This document shows, piece after piece, positions 1 through 14,501 of a stretch of 64,000 nucleotides of DNA. The notes under the pieces were generated by a model. It did no database searches and was not told where the DNA came from. It worked only from the letters and a program-made list of their open reading frames with translations. The stretch lies in assembly GCF_051014445.1 (NCBI RefSeq), contig NC_135136.1, positions 10,868,001 to 10,932,000 on the forward strand. Reading direction: 5' to 3'. The first letter of the stretch is position 1. Every line of letters starts with the position of its first letter. The position numbers were made by a program, and so were the translations under genes. This stretch comes from Colletes latitarsis (taxonomy: Eukaryota > Arthropoda > Insecta > Hymenoptera > Colletidae).

Positions 1-3000
1 GATCTGTTCAACAAGTATGTGAAATATGCGAAAGTATGAGTCTGATGAGGGCAAATCCCAGGCCTAACCTAGACCTATCATGCGTTATCCTCTAAAATAT
101 TGATCGAAACCAGGTTTCATGGACTGTTTCAGTGTGATACCACATTACCGGGTGATCCAAACCAGAAAAAGCAATGGATCTGGTTAACAAGTATGAGAAA
201 TATGCGACAGTATGAGCCTGATTAGGGCAAATCCCACACCTAACCGTGTCCTAACCGGCGTTATCCTTTAAAGTGTTGATCGAGACCAGGATTAATCGAC
301 CGTTTCAGTGTGGTACCACTTTACTACGTGATCCAAACCAGAAAAAGCCAGGGATCTGTTCAACAAGTATGTGAAATATGCGAAAGTATGAGTCTGATGA
401 GGGCAGATCCCAGGCCTAACCTAGACCTAACATACGTTATCCTCTAAAATACTGACCGAAACCAGTTTTCATGGACTGTTTCAGTGTGATACCACATTAC
501 CACGAGATCCAAACCAGAAAAAGCAATGGATCTGGCTAACAAGTATGAGAAATATGCGACAGTATGAGCCTGATGAGAGCAAATCCCAGACCTTATCCAG
601 ACCTAACATGCGTTATCCTCAAAAATATTGATCGAAACCAGGTTTAATGGGCTGTTTCAGTGTGGTGCCACGTTACTACGTTATCCAGACCAGTGAAAGC
701 CCAGAATCTGGCCATCAAGTTTGAGAAATATGCGAACGTACGAGCCTGATGAGAGCAAATCCCAGACCTAACCAAGACCTAACATGCGTTATTCTCTAGA
801 ATATTGATCGAAACCAGGTTTAATGGACTGTTTCAGTGTGGTACCACGTTACTACGTGATCCAGACCAGTGAAAGCCCAGAATCTGGCCATCAAGTATGA
901 GAAATATGCGAAAGTATGAGCCTGATGCGGGCAAATCCTGGACCTAACCCAGACCTAACATGCGTTATCCTCTAAAATATTGATCGAGACCAGGTATAAT
1001 TGACTGTTTCAGTGTGGTACCACTTCACTATGTGATCCAATCCAGAAAAAGCAACGTATCTGGCCAACAGGTATGAGAAATATGCGAAAGTATGAGCCTG
1101 ATGAGGGCACATCCCACACCTAACCGAGTCCTAACCGGCGTTATCCTCTAAAATGTTGATCGTGTCCAGGTTTAATCGACTGTTTCAGTGTGGTACCGCA
1201 TTACTACCTGATCCAAACCAGAAATAACCCAGGGTCTGTTCAACAAATATGTGAAGAATGCGAAAGTATGTGCCTGATGAGAGCAAATCCCAGACCTAAC
1301 CAAGACCTAACATGCGTTATTCTCTAGAATATTGATCGAAACCAGGTTTCATGGACTGTTTCAGTGTGATACCACACTGCCGCGTGCTCCAAACCAGAAA
1401 AAGCAATGGATCTGTCTAACAAGTATGAGAAATATGCGACAGTATGAGCCTGATGAGGGCAAATCCCACACCTAACCGTGTCCTAACCGGCGTTATCCTG
1501 TAAAATGTTGAACGAGACCAGGATTAATCGACTGTTTCAGTGTGGTACCACATTACTACCTGATCCAAACCAGAAAAATACCCAGGATCTGTTCAACAAG
1601 TATGTGAAGAACGAGAAAATATGACCCTGATGAGGGCAAATCCCAGACCTATACCAGACCTAACTTGCGTTATCCTCTAAAATATTGATCGAAACCAGGT
1701 TTAATCGACTATTTCAGTGTGGTACCACATTACTACGTGATCCAATCCTGAAAAATCCCAGGATCTGTTCAACAAGTATGTGAAGTATGCGAAAGTATGT
1801 GTCTGATGAGGGAAAATCCCAGGCCTAACCTAGACCTAACATGCGTTACCCTCAATAATACTGATCGAAACCAGGTTTAATCGTCTGTTTCAGTGTGGTA
1901 CCACATTACTATGTGATCCAAACCAGAAAAAAACCCAGGATCTGTTAAACAAGTATGTGAAGATCGCGGAAATATGACCCTCATGTGAGCAAATCCCGGG
2001 CCTAACCTAGACCTAACATGCGTTATCCTCAAAAATATTGATCGAAACCAGGTTTAATGGACTGTTTCAGTGTGGTACCACATTACTACAGGATCCAATC
2101 CAGAAAAAGCCCTGGATCTAGCCGTCCAATATGAGAAATATGCGAAAGTATGAGCCTGATGAGGGCAAATCCTAGACCTAACCCAGACCTAACATGCGTT
2201 ATCCTCTAAAATATTTATCAAGACCAGGTTTAATTGAATGTTTCAGTGTGGTACCACATTACTACGTGATCCAAACCTGAAAAAACCAAGGACCTGTTTA
2301 ACAAGTATGTGAAGAACGCGAAAATATGACCCTGATGAGGGCAAATCCCAGACCTATACCAGGCCTAACTTGCGTTGTCCTCTAAAATATTGATGGAAAC
2401 CAGGTTTAATTGAATGTTTCAGTGTGGTACCACATTACTACGTGTTCCAATCCAGAAAAAACCGAGGATCTGTTCAACAAGTATGTGGAGGATGCGAAAG
2501 TATGTGTCTGATGAGGGCAAATCCCAGGCCTAACCTAGACATAACATGCGTTATCCTCTATAATATTGATCGAAACCAGGTTAAATGGACTGTTTCAGTG
2601 TGGTACCACATTACTACAGGATCCAATCCAGAAAAAGCCCTGGATCTAGCCGTCCAATATGAGAAATATGCGAAAGTATGAGCCTGATGAGGGCAAATCC
2701 TAGACCTAACCCAGACCTAACATGCGTTATCCTCTAAAATATTTATCAAGACCAGGTTTAATTGAATGTTTCAGTGTGGTACCACATTACTACGTGATCC
2801 AAACCTGAAAAAACCAAGGACCTGTTTAACAAGTATGTGGAGAATGCGAAAGTATGTGTCTGATGAGGGCAAATCCCAGGCCTAACCGAGACATAACATG
2901 CGTTATCCTCTATAATATTGATCGAAACCAGGTTAAATGGACTGTTTCAGTGTGGTACCACATTACTACAGGATCCAAACCTGAAAAAACCCCGGATCTG

Positions 3001-3614
3001 TTCAACAAGTATGTGAAGAATGCGAAAGTATGAGCCTGATGCGGGCAAATCCTGGACCTAACCCAGACCTAACATGCGTTATCCTCGAAAATATTGATCG
3101 AGACCAGGTATAATTGACTGTTTCAGTGTGGTACCACTTCAGTATGTGATCCAATCCAGAAAAAGCAACGTATCTGGCCACAGGTATGAGAAATATGCGA
3201 AAGTATGAGCCCGATGAGGGCAAATCCCACACCTAACCGAGTCCTAACCGGCGTTATCCTCTAAACTATTCATCGAAACCAGGTTTAATGGGCTTTATCA
3301 GTGTGATACCACATTACCACATGATCCAAACCAGAAAAAGCAATAGATCTGGCCATCAAGTTTGAGAAATATGCGAAAATATGAGCCTGATTAGGGCAAA
3401 TCCTAGACCTAACCCAGACCTATCATGCGTTATCCTCCAAAATATTTATCAAGACCAGGTTTAATTGAATGTTTCAGTGTGGTACCACATTACTACGTGA
3501 TCCAAACCTGAAAAAACCCAGGATCTGTTCAACAAGTATGTGGAGAATGCGAAAGTATGTGTCTGATGAGGGCAAATCCCAGGCCTAACCGAGACATAAC
3601 ATGCGTTATCCTCT
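1..3614 (+). repeat. Divergent satellite monomers (left edge)
   Basis: About 20 head-to-tail monomers of 176-177 bp fill this stretch, recognisable by the recurring landmarks CAGTGTGGTACCACATTACTA, CTGATGAGGGCAAATCC and CTAAAATATT. Neighbouring monomers differ at many positions. A short block around 2100-2260 reappears around 2590-2800 (the 'GGATCCAATCCAGAAAAAGC' monomer and the one after it), but no long-range HOR period is evident. No gene or other element was seen. This is the least homogeneous part of the window, together with 28375-33674. The array already runs at base 1, so its true left end lies outside. Confidence 0.93.
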
Positions 3615-6600
3615 ATAATATTGATCGAAACCAGGTTTAATGGACTGTTTCAGTGTGCTACCACATTACTACGTGATCCAATCCTGAAAAAGCCCAGTAT
3701 CTAGCCATGAAGTATGAGAAATATGCGAATTTATGAGCCTGATTTGGACAAATCCTAGACATAACCCAGATCTAACATGCGTTATCCTCTAAAATATTTA
3801 TCAAGACCAGGATTAATTGAATGTTTCAGTGTGGTACCACAATACTACGGGATCCAAACCAGAAAAAGCCCAGAATCTGGCCATCGAGTAGGAGAAATAT
3901 GCGAAAGTGCGAGCCTGACCAGGGCAAATCCCAGACCTATCCCAGACCTAACTTGCGTTGTCCTCTAAAATATTTATCGAAACCGGGTTTAATGGACTGT
4001 TTCAGTGTGGTACCACATTACTACCTGATCCAATCCAGAAAAAGCCCAGGATCTGTTCAACATGTATGTGGAAAATGCGAAAGTATGTGTCTGATGAGGG
4101 CAAATCCCAGGCCTAACCTAGACAGAACATGCGTTATCCTCTAAAATATTGATCGAAACTAGGTTTAATTTACTGTTTCAGTGTGGTACCACATTACTAC
4201 GTGATCCAATCCTGAAAAAGCCCAGTATCTAGCCATGAAGTATGAGAAATATGCGAATTTATGAGCCTGATTTGGGCAAATCCTAGACATAACCCAGATC
4301 TAACATGCGTTATCCTCTAAAATATTTATCAAGACCAGGTTTAATTGAATGTTTCTGTGTGGTACCACAATACTACGGGATCCAAACCAGAAAAAGCCCA
4401 GAATCTGGCCACCGAGTATGAGAAATATGCGAAAGTGCGAGCCTGATCAGGGCAAATCCCAGACCTATCCGAGACCTAACTTCCGTTGTCCTTTAAAATA
4501 TTGATCGAAACCAGGTTTAATGGACTGTCTCAGTGTGGTACCACATTACTACCTGATCCAATCCAGAAAAAGCCCAGAATCTGGCCATGAATTATGAGAA
4601 ATATGCGAAAGTACGAGCCTGATGAGAGTAAATCCCAGGCCTAACCTAGACATAACATGTGTTATCCTCTAAAATATTGATAGAAACCAGGTTAAATGGA
4701 CTGTCTCAGTGTGGCACCACATTACTACAGAATCCAAACTAGAAAAAGCCCAGAATCTGGCCATCAAGTATGAGAAATATGCGAAAGTACGAGCCTGATG
4801 AGAGCAAATCCCAGACCTACCCCAGACCTAACATGCGTTATCCTCTAAAATATTTACCAAGACCAGGTTTAATTGAATGCTTCAGTGTGGTACCACATTA
4901 CTACGTGATCCAAACCAGAAGAAACCCAGGATCTGTTCAACATGTATGTGGAAAATGCGAAATTATGTGCCTGATTAGGGCAAATCCTAGACATTACCCA
5001 GATCTAACATGCGTTATCTTCTAAAATATTTATCAAGACCAGGTTTAATCGACTATTTCAGTGTGGTACCACATTACTGCGTGATCCAAACCAGAAAAAT
5101 ACCCAGGATCTGTTCAACAAGTATGTGAAGAACGCGAAAATGTGACCCTGATGAGGGCAAATCCCAGACCTATCCCAGACCTAACTTGCGTTATCCTCTA
5201 AAACATTGATCGAAACTAGGTTTAGTTTACTGTTTAAGTGTGGTACCACATTACTACGTGATCCAATCCTGAAAAAGACCAGTATCTAGCCATGAAGTAT
5301 GAGAAATATGCGAATTTATGAGCCTGATTTGGACAAATCCTAGACATAACCCAGATCTAACATGCGTTATCCTCTAAAATATTTATCAAGACCAGGATTA
5401 ATTGAATGTTTCAGTGTGGTACCACAATACTACGGGATCCAAACCAGAAAAAGCCCAGAATCTGGCCATCGAGTATGAGAAATATGCGAAAGTGCGAGCC
5501 TGATCAGGGCAAATCCCAGACCTATCCGAGACCTAACTTCCGTTGTCCTCTAAAATATTGATCGAAACCAGGTTAAATGGACTGTCTCAGTGTGGCACCA
5601 CATTACTACAGAATCCAAACTAGGAAAAGCCCAGAATCTGGCCATCAAGTATGAGAAATATGCGAAACTACGAGCCTGATGAGAGAAAATCCCAGACCTA
5701 CCCCAGACCTAAAATGCGTTATCCTCTAAAATATTGATAGAAACCAGGTTAAATGGACTGTCTCAGTGTGGCACCACATTACTACGTGATCCAAACCAGA
5801 AAAAACCCAGGATCTGTTCAACATGTATGTGGAAAATGCGAAATTATGTGCCTGATGAGGGCAAATCCCAGGCCTAACCTAGACAGAACATGCGTTATCC
5901 TCTAAAATATTGATCGAAACCAGGTTTAATGGACTGTTTCAGTGTGCTACCACATTACTACGTGATCCAATCCTGAAAAAGCCCAGTATCTAGCCATGAA
6001 GTATGAGAAATATGCGAATTTATGAGCCTGATTTGGACAAATCCTAGACACAACCCAGATCTAACATGCGTTATCCTCTAAAATATTTATCAAGACCAGG
6101 ATTAATTGAATGTTTCAGTGTGGTACCACAATACTACGGGATCCAAACCAGAAAAAGCCCAGAATCTGGCCATCGAGTATGAGAAATATGCGAAAGTGCG
6201 AGCCTGATCAGGGCAAATCCCAGACCTATCCCAGACCTAACTTGCGTTGTCCTCTAAAATATTTATCGAAACCGGGTTTAATGGACTGTTTCAGTGTGGT
6301 ACCACATTACTACCTGATCCAATCCAGAAAAAGCCCAGGATCTGTTCAACATGTATGTGGAAAATGCGAAAGTATGTGTCTGATGAGGGCAAATCCCAGG
6401 CCTAACCTAGACAGAACATGCGTTATCCTCTAAAATATTGATCGAAACTAGGTTTAATTTACTGTTTCAGTGTGGTACCACATTACTACGTGATCCAATC
6501 CTGAAAAAGCCCAGTATCTAGCCATGAAGTATGAGAAATATGCGAATTTATGAGCCTGATTTGGGCAAATCCTAGACATAACCCAGATCTAACATGCGTT

Positions 6601-9600
6601 ATCCTCTAAAATATTTATCAAGACCAGGTTTAATTGAATGTTTCTGTGTGGTACCATAATACTACGGGATCCAAACCAGAAAAAGCCCAGAATCTGGCCA
6701 CCGAGTATGAGAAATATGCGAAAGTGCGAGCCTGATCAGGGCAAATCCCAGACCTATCCGAGACCTAACTTCCGTTGTCCTTTAAAATATTGATCGAAAC
6801 CAGGTTTAAGGGACTGTCTCAGTGTGGTACCACATTACTACCTGATCCAATCCAGAAAAAGCCCAGAATCTGGCCATGAATTATGAGAAATATGCGAAAG
6901 TACGAGCCTGATGAGAGTAAATCCCAGGCCTAACCTAGACATAACATGTGTTATCCTCTAAAATATTGATAGAAACCAGGTTAAATGGACTGTCTCAGTG
7001 TGGCACCACATTACTACAGAATCCAAACTAGAAAAAGCCCAGAATCTGGCCATCAAGTATGAGAAATATGCGAAAGTACGAGCCTGATGAGAGCAAATCC
7101 CAGACCTACCCCAGACCTAACATGCGTTATCCTCTAAAATATTTACCAAGACCAGGTTTAATTGAATGCTTCAGTGTGGTACCACATTACTACGTGATCC
7201 AAACCAGAAGAAACCCAGGATCTGTTCAACATGTATGTGGAAAATGCGAAATTATGTGCCTGATTAGGGCAAATCCTAGACATTACCCAGATCTAACATG
7301 CGTTATCTTCTAAAATATTTATCAAGACCAGGTTTAATCGACTATTTCAGTGTGGTACCACATTACTGCGTGATCCAAACCAGAAAAATACCCAGGATCT
7401 GTTCAACAAGTATGTGAAGAACGCGAAAATATGACCCTGACGAGGGCAAATCCCAGACCTATCCCAGACCTAACTTGCGTTATCCTCTAAAACATTGATC
7501 GAAACTAGGTTTAGTTTACTGTTTAAGTGTGGTACCACATTACTACGTGATCCAATCCTGAAAAAGACCAGTATCTAGCCATGAAGTATGAGAAATATGC
7601 GAATTTATGAGCCTGATTTGGACAAATCCTAGACATAACCCAGATCTAACATGCGTTATCCTCTAAAATATTTATCAAGACCAGGATTAATTGAATGTTT
7701 CAGTGTGGTACCACAATACTACGGGATCCAAACCAGAAAAAGCCCAGAATCTGGCCATCGAGTATGAGAAATATGCGAAAGTGCGAGCCTGATCAGGGCA
7801 AATCCCAGACCTATCCGAGACCTAACTTCCGTTGTCCTCAAAAATATTGATCGAAACCAGGTTAAATGGACTGTCTCAGTGTGGCACCACATTACTACAG
7901 AATCCAAACTAGGAAAAGCCCAGAATCTGGCCATCAAGTATGAGAAATATGCGAAACTACGAGCCTGATGAGAGAAAATCCCAGACCTACCCCAGACCTA
8001 AAATGCGTTATCCTCTAAAATATTGATAGAAACCAGGTTAAATGGACTGTCTCAGTGTGGCACCACATTACTACGTGATCCAAACCAGAAAAAACCCAGG
8101 ATCTGTTCAACATGTATGTGGAAAATGCGAAATTATGTGCCTGATGAGGGCAAATCCCAGGCCTAACCTAGACAGAACATGCGTTATCCTCTAAAATATT
8201 GATCGAAACCAGGTTTAATGGACTGTTTCAGTGTGCTACCACATTACTACGTGATCCAATCCTGAAAAAGCCCAGTATCTAGCCATGAAGTATGAGAAAT
8301 ATGCGAATTTATGAGCCTGATTTGGACAAATCCTAGACATAACCCAGATCTAACATGCGTTATCCTCTAAAATATTTATCAAGACCAGGATTAATTGAAT
8401 GTTTCAGTGTGGTACCACAATACTACGGGATCCAAACCAGAAAAAGCCCAGAATCTGGCCATCGAGTATGAGAAATATGCGAAAGTGCGAGCCTGATCAG
8501 GGCAAATCCCAGACCTATCCCAGACCTAACTTGCGTTGTCCTCTAAAATATTTATCGAAACCGGGTTTAATGGACTGTTTCAGTGTGGTACCACATTACT
8601 ACCTGATCCAATCCAGAAAAAGCCCAGGATCTGTTCAACATGTATGTGGAAAATGCGAAAGTATGTGTCTGATGAGGGCAAATCCCAGGCCTAACCTAGA
8701 CAGAACATGCGTTATCCTCTAAAATATTGATCGAAACTAGGTTTAATTTACTGTTTCAGTGTGGTACCACATTACTACGTGATCCAATCCTGAAAAAGCC
8801 CAGTATCTAGCCATGAAGTATGAGAAATATGCGAATTTATGAGCCTGATTTGGGCAAATCCTAGACATAACCCAGATCTAACATGCGTTATCCTCTAAAA
8901 TATTTATCAAGACCAGGTTTAATTGAATGTTTCTGTGTGGTACCACAATACTACGGGATCCAAACCAGAAAAAGCCCAGAATCTGGCCACCGAGTATGAG
9001 AAATATGCGAAAGTGCGAGCCTGATCAGGGCAAATCCCAGACCTATCCGAGACCTAACTTCCGTTGTCCTTTAAAATATTGATCGAAACCAGGTTTAATG
9101 GACTGTCTCAGTGTGGTACCACATTACTACCTGATCCAATCCAGAAAAAGCCCAGAATCTGGCCATGAATTATGAGAAATATGCGAAAGTACGAGCCTGA
9201 TGAGAGTAAATCCCAGGCCTAACCTAGACATAACATGTGTTATCCTCTAAAATATTGATAGAAACCAGGTTAAATGGACTGTCTCAGTGTGGCACCACAT
9301 TACTACAGAATCCAAACTAGAAAAAGCCCAGAATCTGGCCATCAAGTATGAGAAATATGCGAAAGTACGAGCCTGATGAGAGCAAATCCCAGACCTACCC
9401 CAGACCTAACATGCGTTATCCTCTAAAATATTTACCAAGACCAGGTTTAATTGAATGCTTCAGTGTGGTACCACATTACTACGTGATCCAAACCAGAAGA
9501 AACCCAGGATCTGTTCAACATGTATGTGGAAAATGCGAAATTATGTGCCTGATTAGGGCAAATCCTAGACATTACCCAGATCTAACATGCGTTATCTTCT

Positions 9601-9774
9601 AAAATATTTATCAAGACCAGGTTTAATCGACTATTTCAGTGTGGTACCACATTACTGCGTGATCCAAACCAGAAAAATACCCAGGATCTGTTCAACAAGT
9701 ATGTGAAGAACGCGAAAATATGACCCTGATGAGGGCAAATCCCAGACCTATCCCAGACCTAACTTGCGTTATCC
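3615..9774 (+). repeat. 13-monomer higher-order repeat, 2289 bp x ~2.7
   Basis: The sequence repeats with a period of 2289 bp, which is 13 monomers. The same landmark lies at 3821, 6110 and 8399, and a second one at 4770, 7059 and 9348; both series give exactly 2289 twice. Copies are almost identical, with scattered single-base changes such as TACCATAAT near 6654 against TACCACAAT elsewhere. Before about 3615 the preceding monomer no longer matches, and after about 9774 the third copy departs (ATCCACTAAAATATTG instead of ATCCTCTAAAACATTG). The unit therefore spread by unequal exchange or a similar process after its 13 monomers had diverged from one another. No coding content is inferred. Confidence 0.93.
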
Positions 9775-10119
9775 ACTAAAATATTGATCGAAACCGGGTT
9801 TAATGGACTCTTTCAGTGTGGTACCACATTACTACGTGATCCAAACCAGAAGAATACCTAGTATCTGTTCAACAAGTATGTGGAGAATGCGAAAGTATGT
9901 GTCTGATGAGGGCAAATCCCAGGCCTAACCAAGATCTAACATGCGTTATCCTCAAAAATATTGATCGAAACCAGGTTTAATGGACTGTTTCAGTGTGCTA
10001 CCACATTACTACGTGATCCAAACCAGAAAGAACCCAGGATCTGTTCAACAAGTATGTGGAGAATGCGAAAGTATGTGTCTGATGAGGGAAAATCCCAGGC
10101 CTAACCTAGACCTAACTTG

Positions 10120-11510
10120 CGTTATCCTCTAAAATATTGATCGAAACTAGGTTTAATTTACTGTTTCAGTGTGATACCACATTACTACCTGATCCAATCC
10201 TGAAAAAGCCCAGTATCTGGCCATGAAGTATGAGAAATATGCGAATTTATGAGCCTGATTTGGGCAAATCCTAGACATAACCCAGATCTAACATGCGTTA
10301 TCCTCTAAAATATTTATCAAGACCAGGTTTAATTGAATGTTTCAGTGTGGTACCACAATACTACGGGATCCAAACCAGAAAAAGCCCAAAATCTGGCCAC
10401 CGAGTGCGAGAAATATGCGAAAGTGCGAGCCTGATCAGGGCAAATCCCAGACCTATCCCAGACCTTACTTGCGTTCTCCTCTAAAATATTAATCGAAACC
10501 AGGTTTAATGGACTGCTTCAGTGTGGTACCACATTACAACCTGATCCAATCCAGAAAAAGCCCAGGATCTGTTCAACAAGTATGTGAAGAACGCGGAAAT
10601 ATGACCCTGATGAGGGCAAATCCCGGGCCTAACCTAGACCTAACATGAGTTATCCTCAAAGATATTGATCGAAACCAGGTTTAATGGACTGTTTCAGTGT
10701 GCTACCACATTTCTTCGTGATCCAAACCAGAAAAAACCCAGGATCTGTTCAACAAGTATGCGGAAAATGCGAAAGTATGTGTCTGATGAGGGCAAATCCC
10801 AGGCCTAACCTAGACAGAACATGCGTTATCCTGTAAAATATTGATCGCAACCAGGTTTAATGGACTCTTTCAGTGTGCTACCACATTACTACGTGATCCA
10901 AACCAGAAAACACCCAGGATCCGTTCAACAAGTATGTGAAGAGTGCCAAAGTATGTGTCTGATGAGGGAAAATCCCAGGCCTGACCTAGACCTAACATGC
11001 GTTACCCTCAAAAATATTTATCAGTACCAGGTTTAATTGAATGTTTCAGTGTGGTACCACATTTCTACGTGATCCAAACCAGAAAAAGCCAGGGATCTGT
11101 TCAACAGGTATGTGAAAAATGCGAAAATATGACCCTGATGAGGGCAAATCCCAGACCTATCCTCTAAAATATTGATCGAAACTAGGTTTAATTTACCGTT
11201 TCAGTGTGGTACCACATTACTACCTGATCCAATCCTGAAAAATCCCAGTATCTGGCCATGAAGTATGAGAAATATGCGAATTTATGAGCCTGATTTGGGC
11301 AAATCCTAGACATAACCCAGATCTAACATGCGTTATCCTCTAAAATATTTATCAAGACCAGGTTTAATTGAATGTTTCAGTGTGGTACCACAATACTACG
11401 GGATCCAAACCAGAAAAAGCCCAGAACCTGGCCACCGAGTATGAGAAATATGCGAAAGTGCGAGCCTGATCAGGGCAAATCCCAGACCTATCCGAGCCCT
11501 AACTTCCGTT
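10120..11510 (+). repeat. Segmental duplication, copy 1 (partners 14502-15242 and 19262-20652)
   Basis: This block matches 19262-20652 at a constant offset of 9142 bp; landmarks at 10293/19435 and 10979/20121 give the same value. Its first ~740 bp also match 14502-15242 at offset 4382. The two long copies share a rare 21-bp deletion (near 11159 and near 20299), which shows they descend from one ancestor block rather than from independent monomer similarity. Edges are approximate. Confidence 0.8.
11139..11180 (+). repeat. Monomer with 21-bp internal deletion
   Basis: The usual run CAGACCTATCCCAGACC...GTTATCCTCT is shortened to CAGACCTATCCTCT. The lost 21 bp lie between two copies of TATCC, so replication slippage or recombination at that 5-bp microhomology explains it. 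The same deletion is present near 20299, in the partner of the 9142-bp duplication. The lost stretch includes the CCCAGACCTAAC motif that serves as the retroelement target at 25039. Confidence 0.8.
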
Positions 11511-14501
11511 GTCCTCTAAGATATTGATCGAAACCAGGTTTAATGGACTGTCTCAGTGTGGTACCACATTACTACCTGATCCAATCCAGAAAAAGCCCAG
11601 AATCTGGCCATTAATTATGAGAAATATGCGAAAGTACGAGCCTGATGAGAGCAAATCGCAGGCCTAACCTAGACATAACATGCGTTATCCTCTAAAATAT
11701 TGATGGAAACCAGGTTTAATTGAATGTTTCAGTGTGGTACCACATTACTACGTGATCCAAACCAGAAGAAACCCAGGATCTGTTCAACATGTATGTGGAA
11801 AATGCGAAATTATGTGCCTGATTAGGGCAAATCCTAGACAATACCCAGATCTAACATGCGTTATCCTCTAAAATATTTATCGAAACCAGGTTAAATGTAC
11901 TGTTTCAGTGTGGTACCACATTACTACAGGATCCAATCTAGAAAAAGCAATGGATCTGGCCATCAAGTTTGAGAAATATGCGAAAATATGAGCCTGATTA
12001 GGGCAAATCCTAGACCTAACCCAGACCTAACATGCGTTATCCTCCAAAATATTTATCAAGACCAGGTTTAATTGAATGTTTCAGTGTGGTACCACATTAC
12101 TACGGCATCCAAACCAGAAAAAGCCCAGAATCCGTTCAACAAGTCTGCGAAGAATGTGAAAGTATGTGTCTGATGCGGGAAAATACCAGGCCTAACCTAG
12201 ACCTAAAATGCGTTACCCTCAAAAAAATTGATCGAAACCAGGTTTAATGGTCTGTTTCAGTGAGGTACCAGATTACTACCTGATCCAAACCAGAAAAATA
12301 CCCAGGATCTGTTCTACAAGTATGCGAAGAACGCGAAAATATGACCCTGATGAGGGCAAATCCCAGGCCTAACCTAGACATAACATGCGTTATCCTCTAA
12401 AATATTGGTCGAAACCAGGTTTAATGGACTGTTTCAGTGTGATACCACAATACTACGTGATCAAATCCAGAAAGAGCCCAGGATCTAGCCATCAAGTATG
12501 AGAAATATGCGAAAATATGAGCCTGAGTAGGGCAAATCCTAGACCTAACCCAGACCTAACATGCGTTATCCTCCAAAATATTTATCAAGACCAGGTTTTA
12601 TTGAATGTTTCAGTGTGGTACCACATTACTACGGCATCCAAACCAGAAAAAGCCCAGAATCCGTTGAACAAGTCTGTGAAGAATGCGTAAGTATGTGTCT
12701 GATGAAGGAAAATCCCAGGCCTAACCTAGACCTAACATGCGTTATCCTCAAAAATATTGATCGAAACCAGGTTCAATCGACTGTTTCAGTGTGGTACCAC
12801 ATTACTACCAGATCCAAACCAGAAAAATACCCAGGATCCGTCAACAAGTATGTGACGAATGCGAAAGTATGTGTCTGATGAGGGCAAATCCCGGACCTCT
12901 CCCAGACATAACATGCGTTATCCTCTAAAATATTGATCGAAACCAGGTATAATTGACTGTTTCAGTGTGGTACCACATTACTACGTGATCCAAACCACAA
13001 AAAACCCAGGATCCGTCAACAAGTATGTGACGAATGCGAAAGTATGTGTCTGATGAGGGCAAATCCCAGGCCTAACCTAGATCTAACATGCGTTATTCTC
13101 AAAAAGATTGATCGAAACCAGGTTTAATGGACTGTTTCAGTGTGCTACCACATTACTACGTTATCCAAACCAGAAAAAACCCAGGATCTGTTCAACAAGT
13201 ATGTGAAGAATGCGAAAGTATGTGTCTGATGAGGGAAAATCCCAGGCCTAACCTAGACCTAACATCCGATTCCCTCAAAAATATTTATCAGTACCAGGTT
13301 TAATTGAATGTTTCAGTGTGGTACCACATTTCTACGAGATCCAAACCAGAAAAAGCCAGGGATCTGTTCAACAAGTATGTGAAATATGCGAAAATATGAC
13401 CCTGATGTGGGCAAATCCCAGACCTATCCCAGACCTAACTTGCGTTATCCTCTAAAATATTGATCGAAACTGGGTTTAATTTACTGTTTCAGGGTGGTAC
13501 CACATTACTACGTGATCCAAACCTGAAAAAACCCCGGATCTGTTCAACAAGTATGTGAAGAATGCGAAAGTATGTGTCTGATGAGGGAAAATCCCAGGCC
13601 TAACCTAGACCTAACATGCGTTACCCTCAAAAATACTGACCTAAACCAGGTTTAATCGACTGTTTCAGTGTGGTACCACATTACTATGTGATCCAAACCA
13701 GAAAAAGCCCAGAATCAGGCCATGAACTATGAGAAATATTCGATAGTACGAGCCTGATGAGGGCAAATCCTAGACCTAACCCTGACCTAACATGCGTTAT
13801 CCTCTAAAATATTTATCAAGACCAGGTTTAATTGAATGTTTCAGTGTGGTACCACATTACTACGTGATCCAAACCTGAAAAAACCCAGGATCCGTTCAAC
13901 AAGTATGTGAAGAATGCGAAAGTATGAGCCTGACGAGGGCAAATCCCGGAACTATCCCAGACATAACTTGCGTTATCCTCTAATATATTGATCGAAAACA
14001 GGTTTAATCGACTATTTCAGTGTGGTACCACATTACTGCGTGATCCAAACCAGAAAAATACCCAGGATCTGTTCAACAAGTATGTGTAGAACGCGGAAAT
14101 ATGACCCTGGTGAGGGCAAATCCCGGGCCTAACCTAGACCTAACATGCGTTATCCTCAAAAATATTGATCGAAACCAGGTTTAATCGACTGCTTCAGTGT
14201 GGTACCACGTTACTACCTGATCCAAACCAGAAAAATACCCAGGATCTGTTCAACAAGTATGTGAAGAACGCGAAAATATGACCCTGATAATGGCAAATCC
14301 CAGGCCTAACCTAGACCTAACATGCGTTAAGTTCTAAAATATTGATCGAAACCAGGTTTAATGGACTGATTCAGTGTGGTACCACATTACTACGTGATCC
14401 AGACCAGAAAAAAACCCAGGATCTGGCCAACAAGTATGAGAAATATGCGAAAGTATGAGTCTGATGAGGGCAAATCCCAGGACTAACCTTGACCTAACTT
14501 G

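Noticed and set aside
9775..9800. CENP-B box in GATCGAAACCGGGTTT variants
   Set aside because: Aligned with NTTCGNNNNANNCGGGN, several essential positions fail (ATCG instead of TTCG, no correctly spaced A, CGGG out of register).
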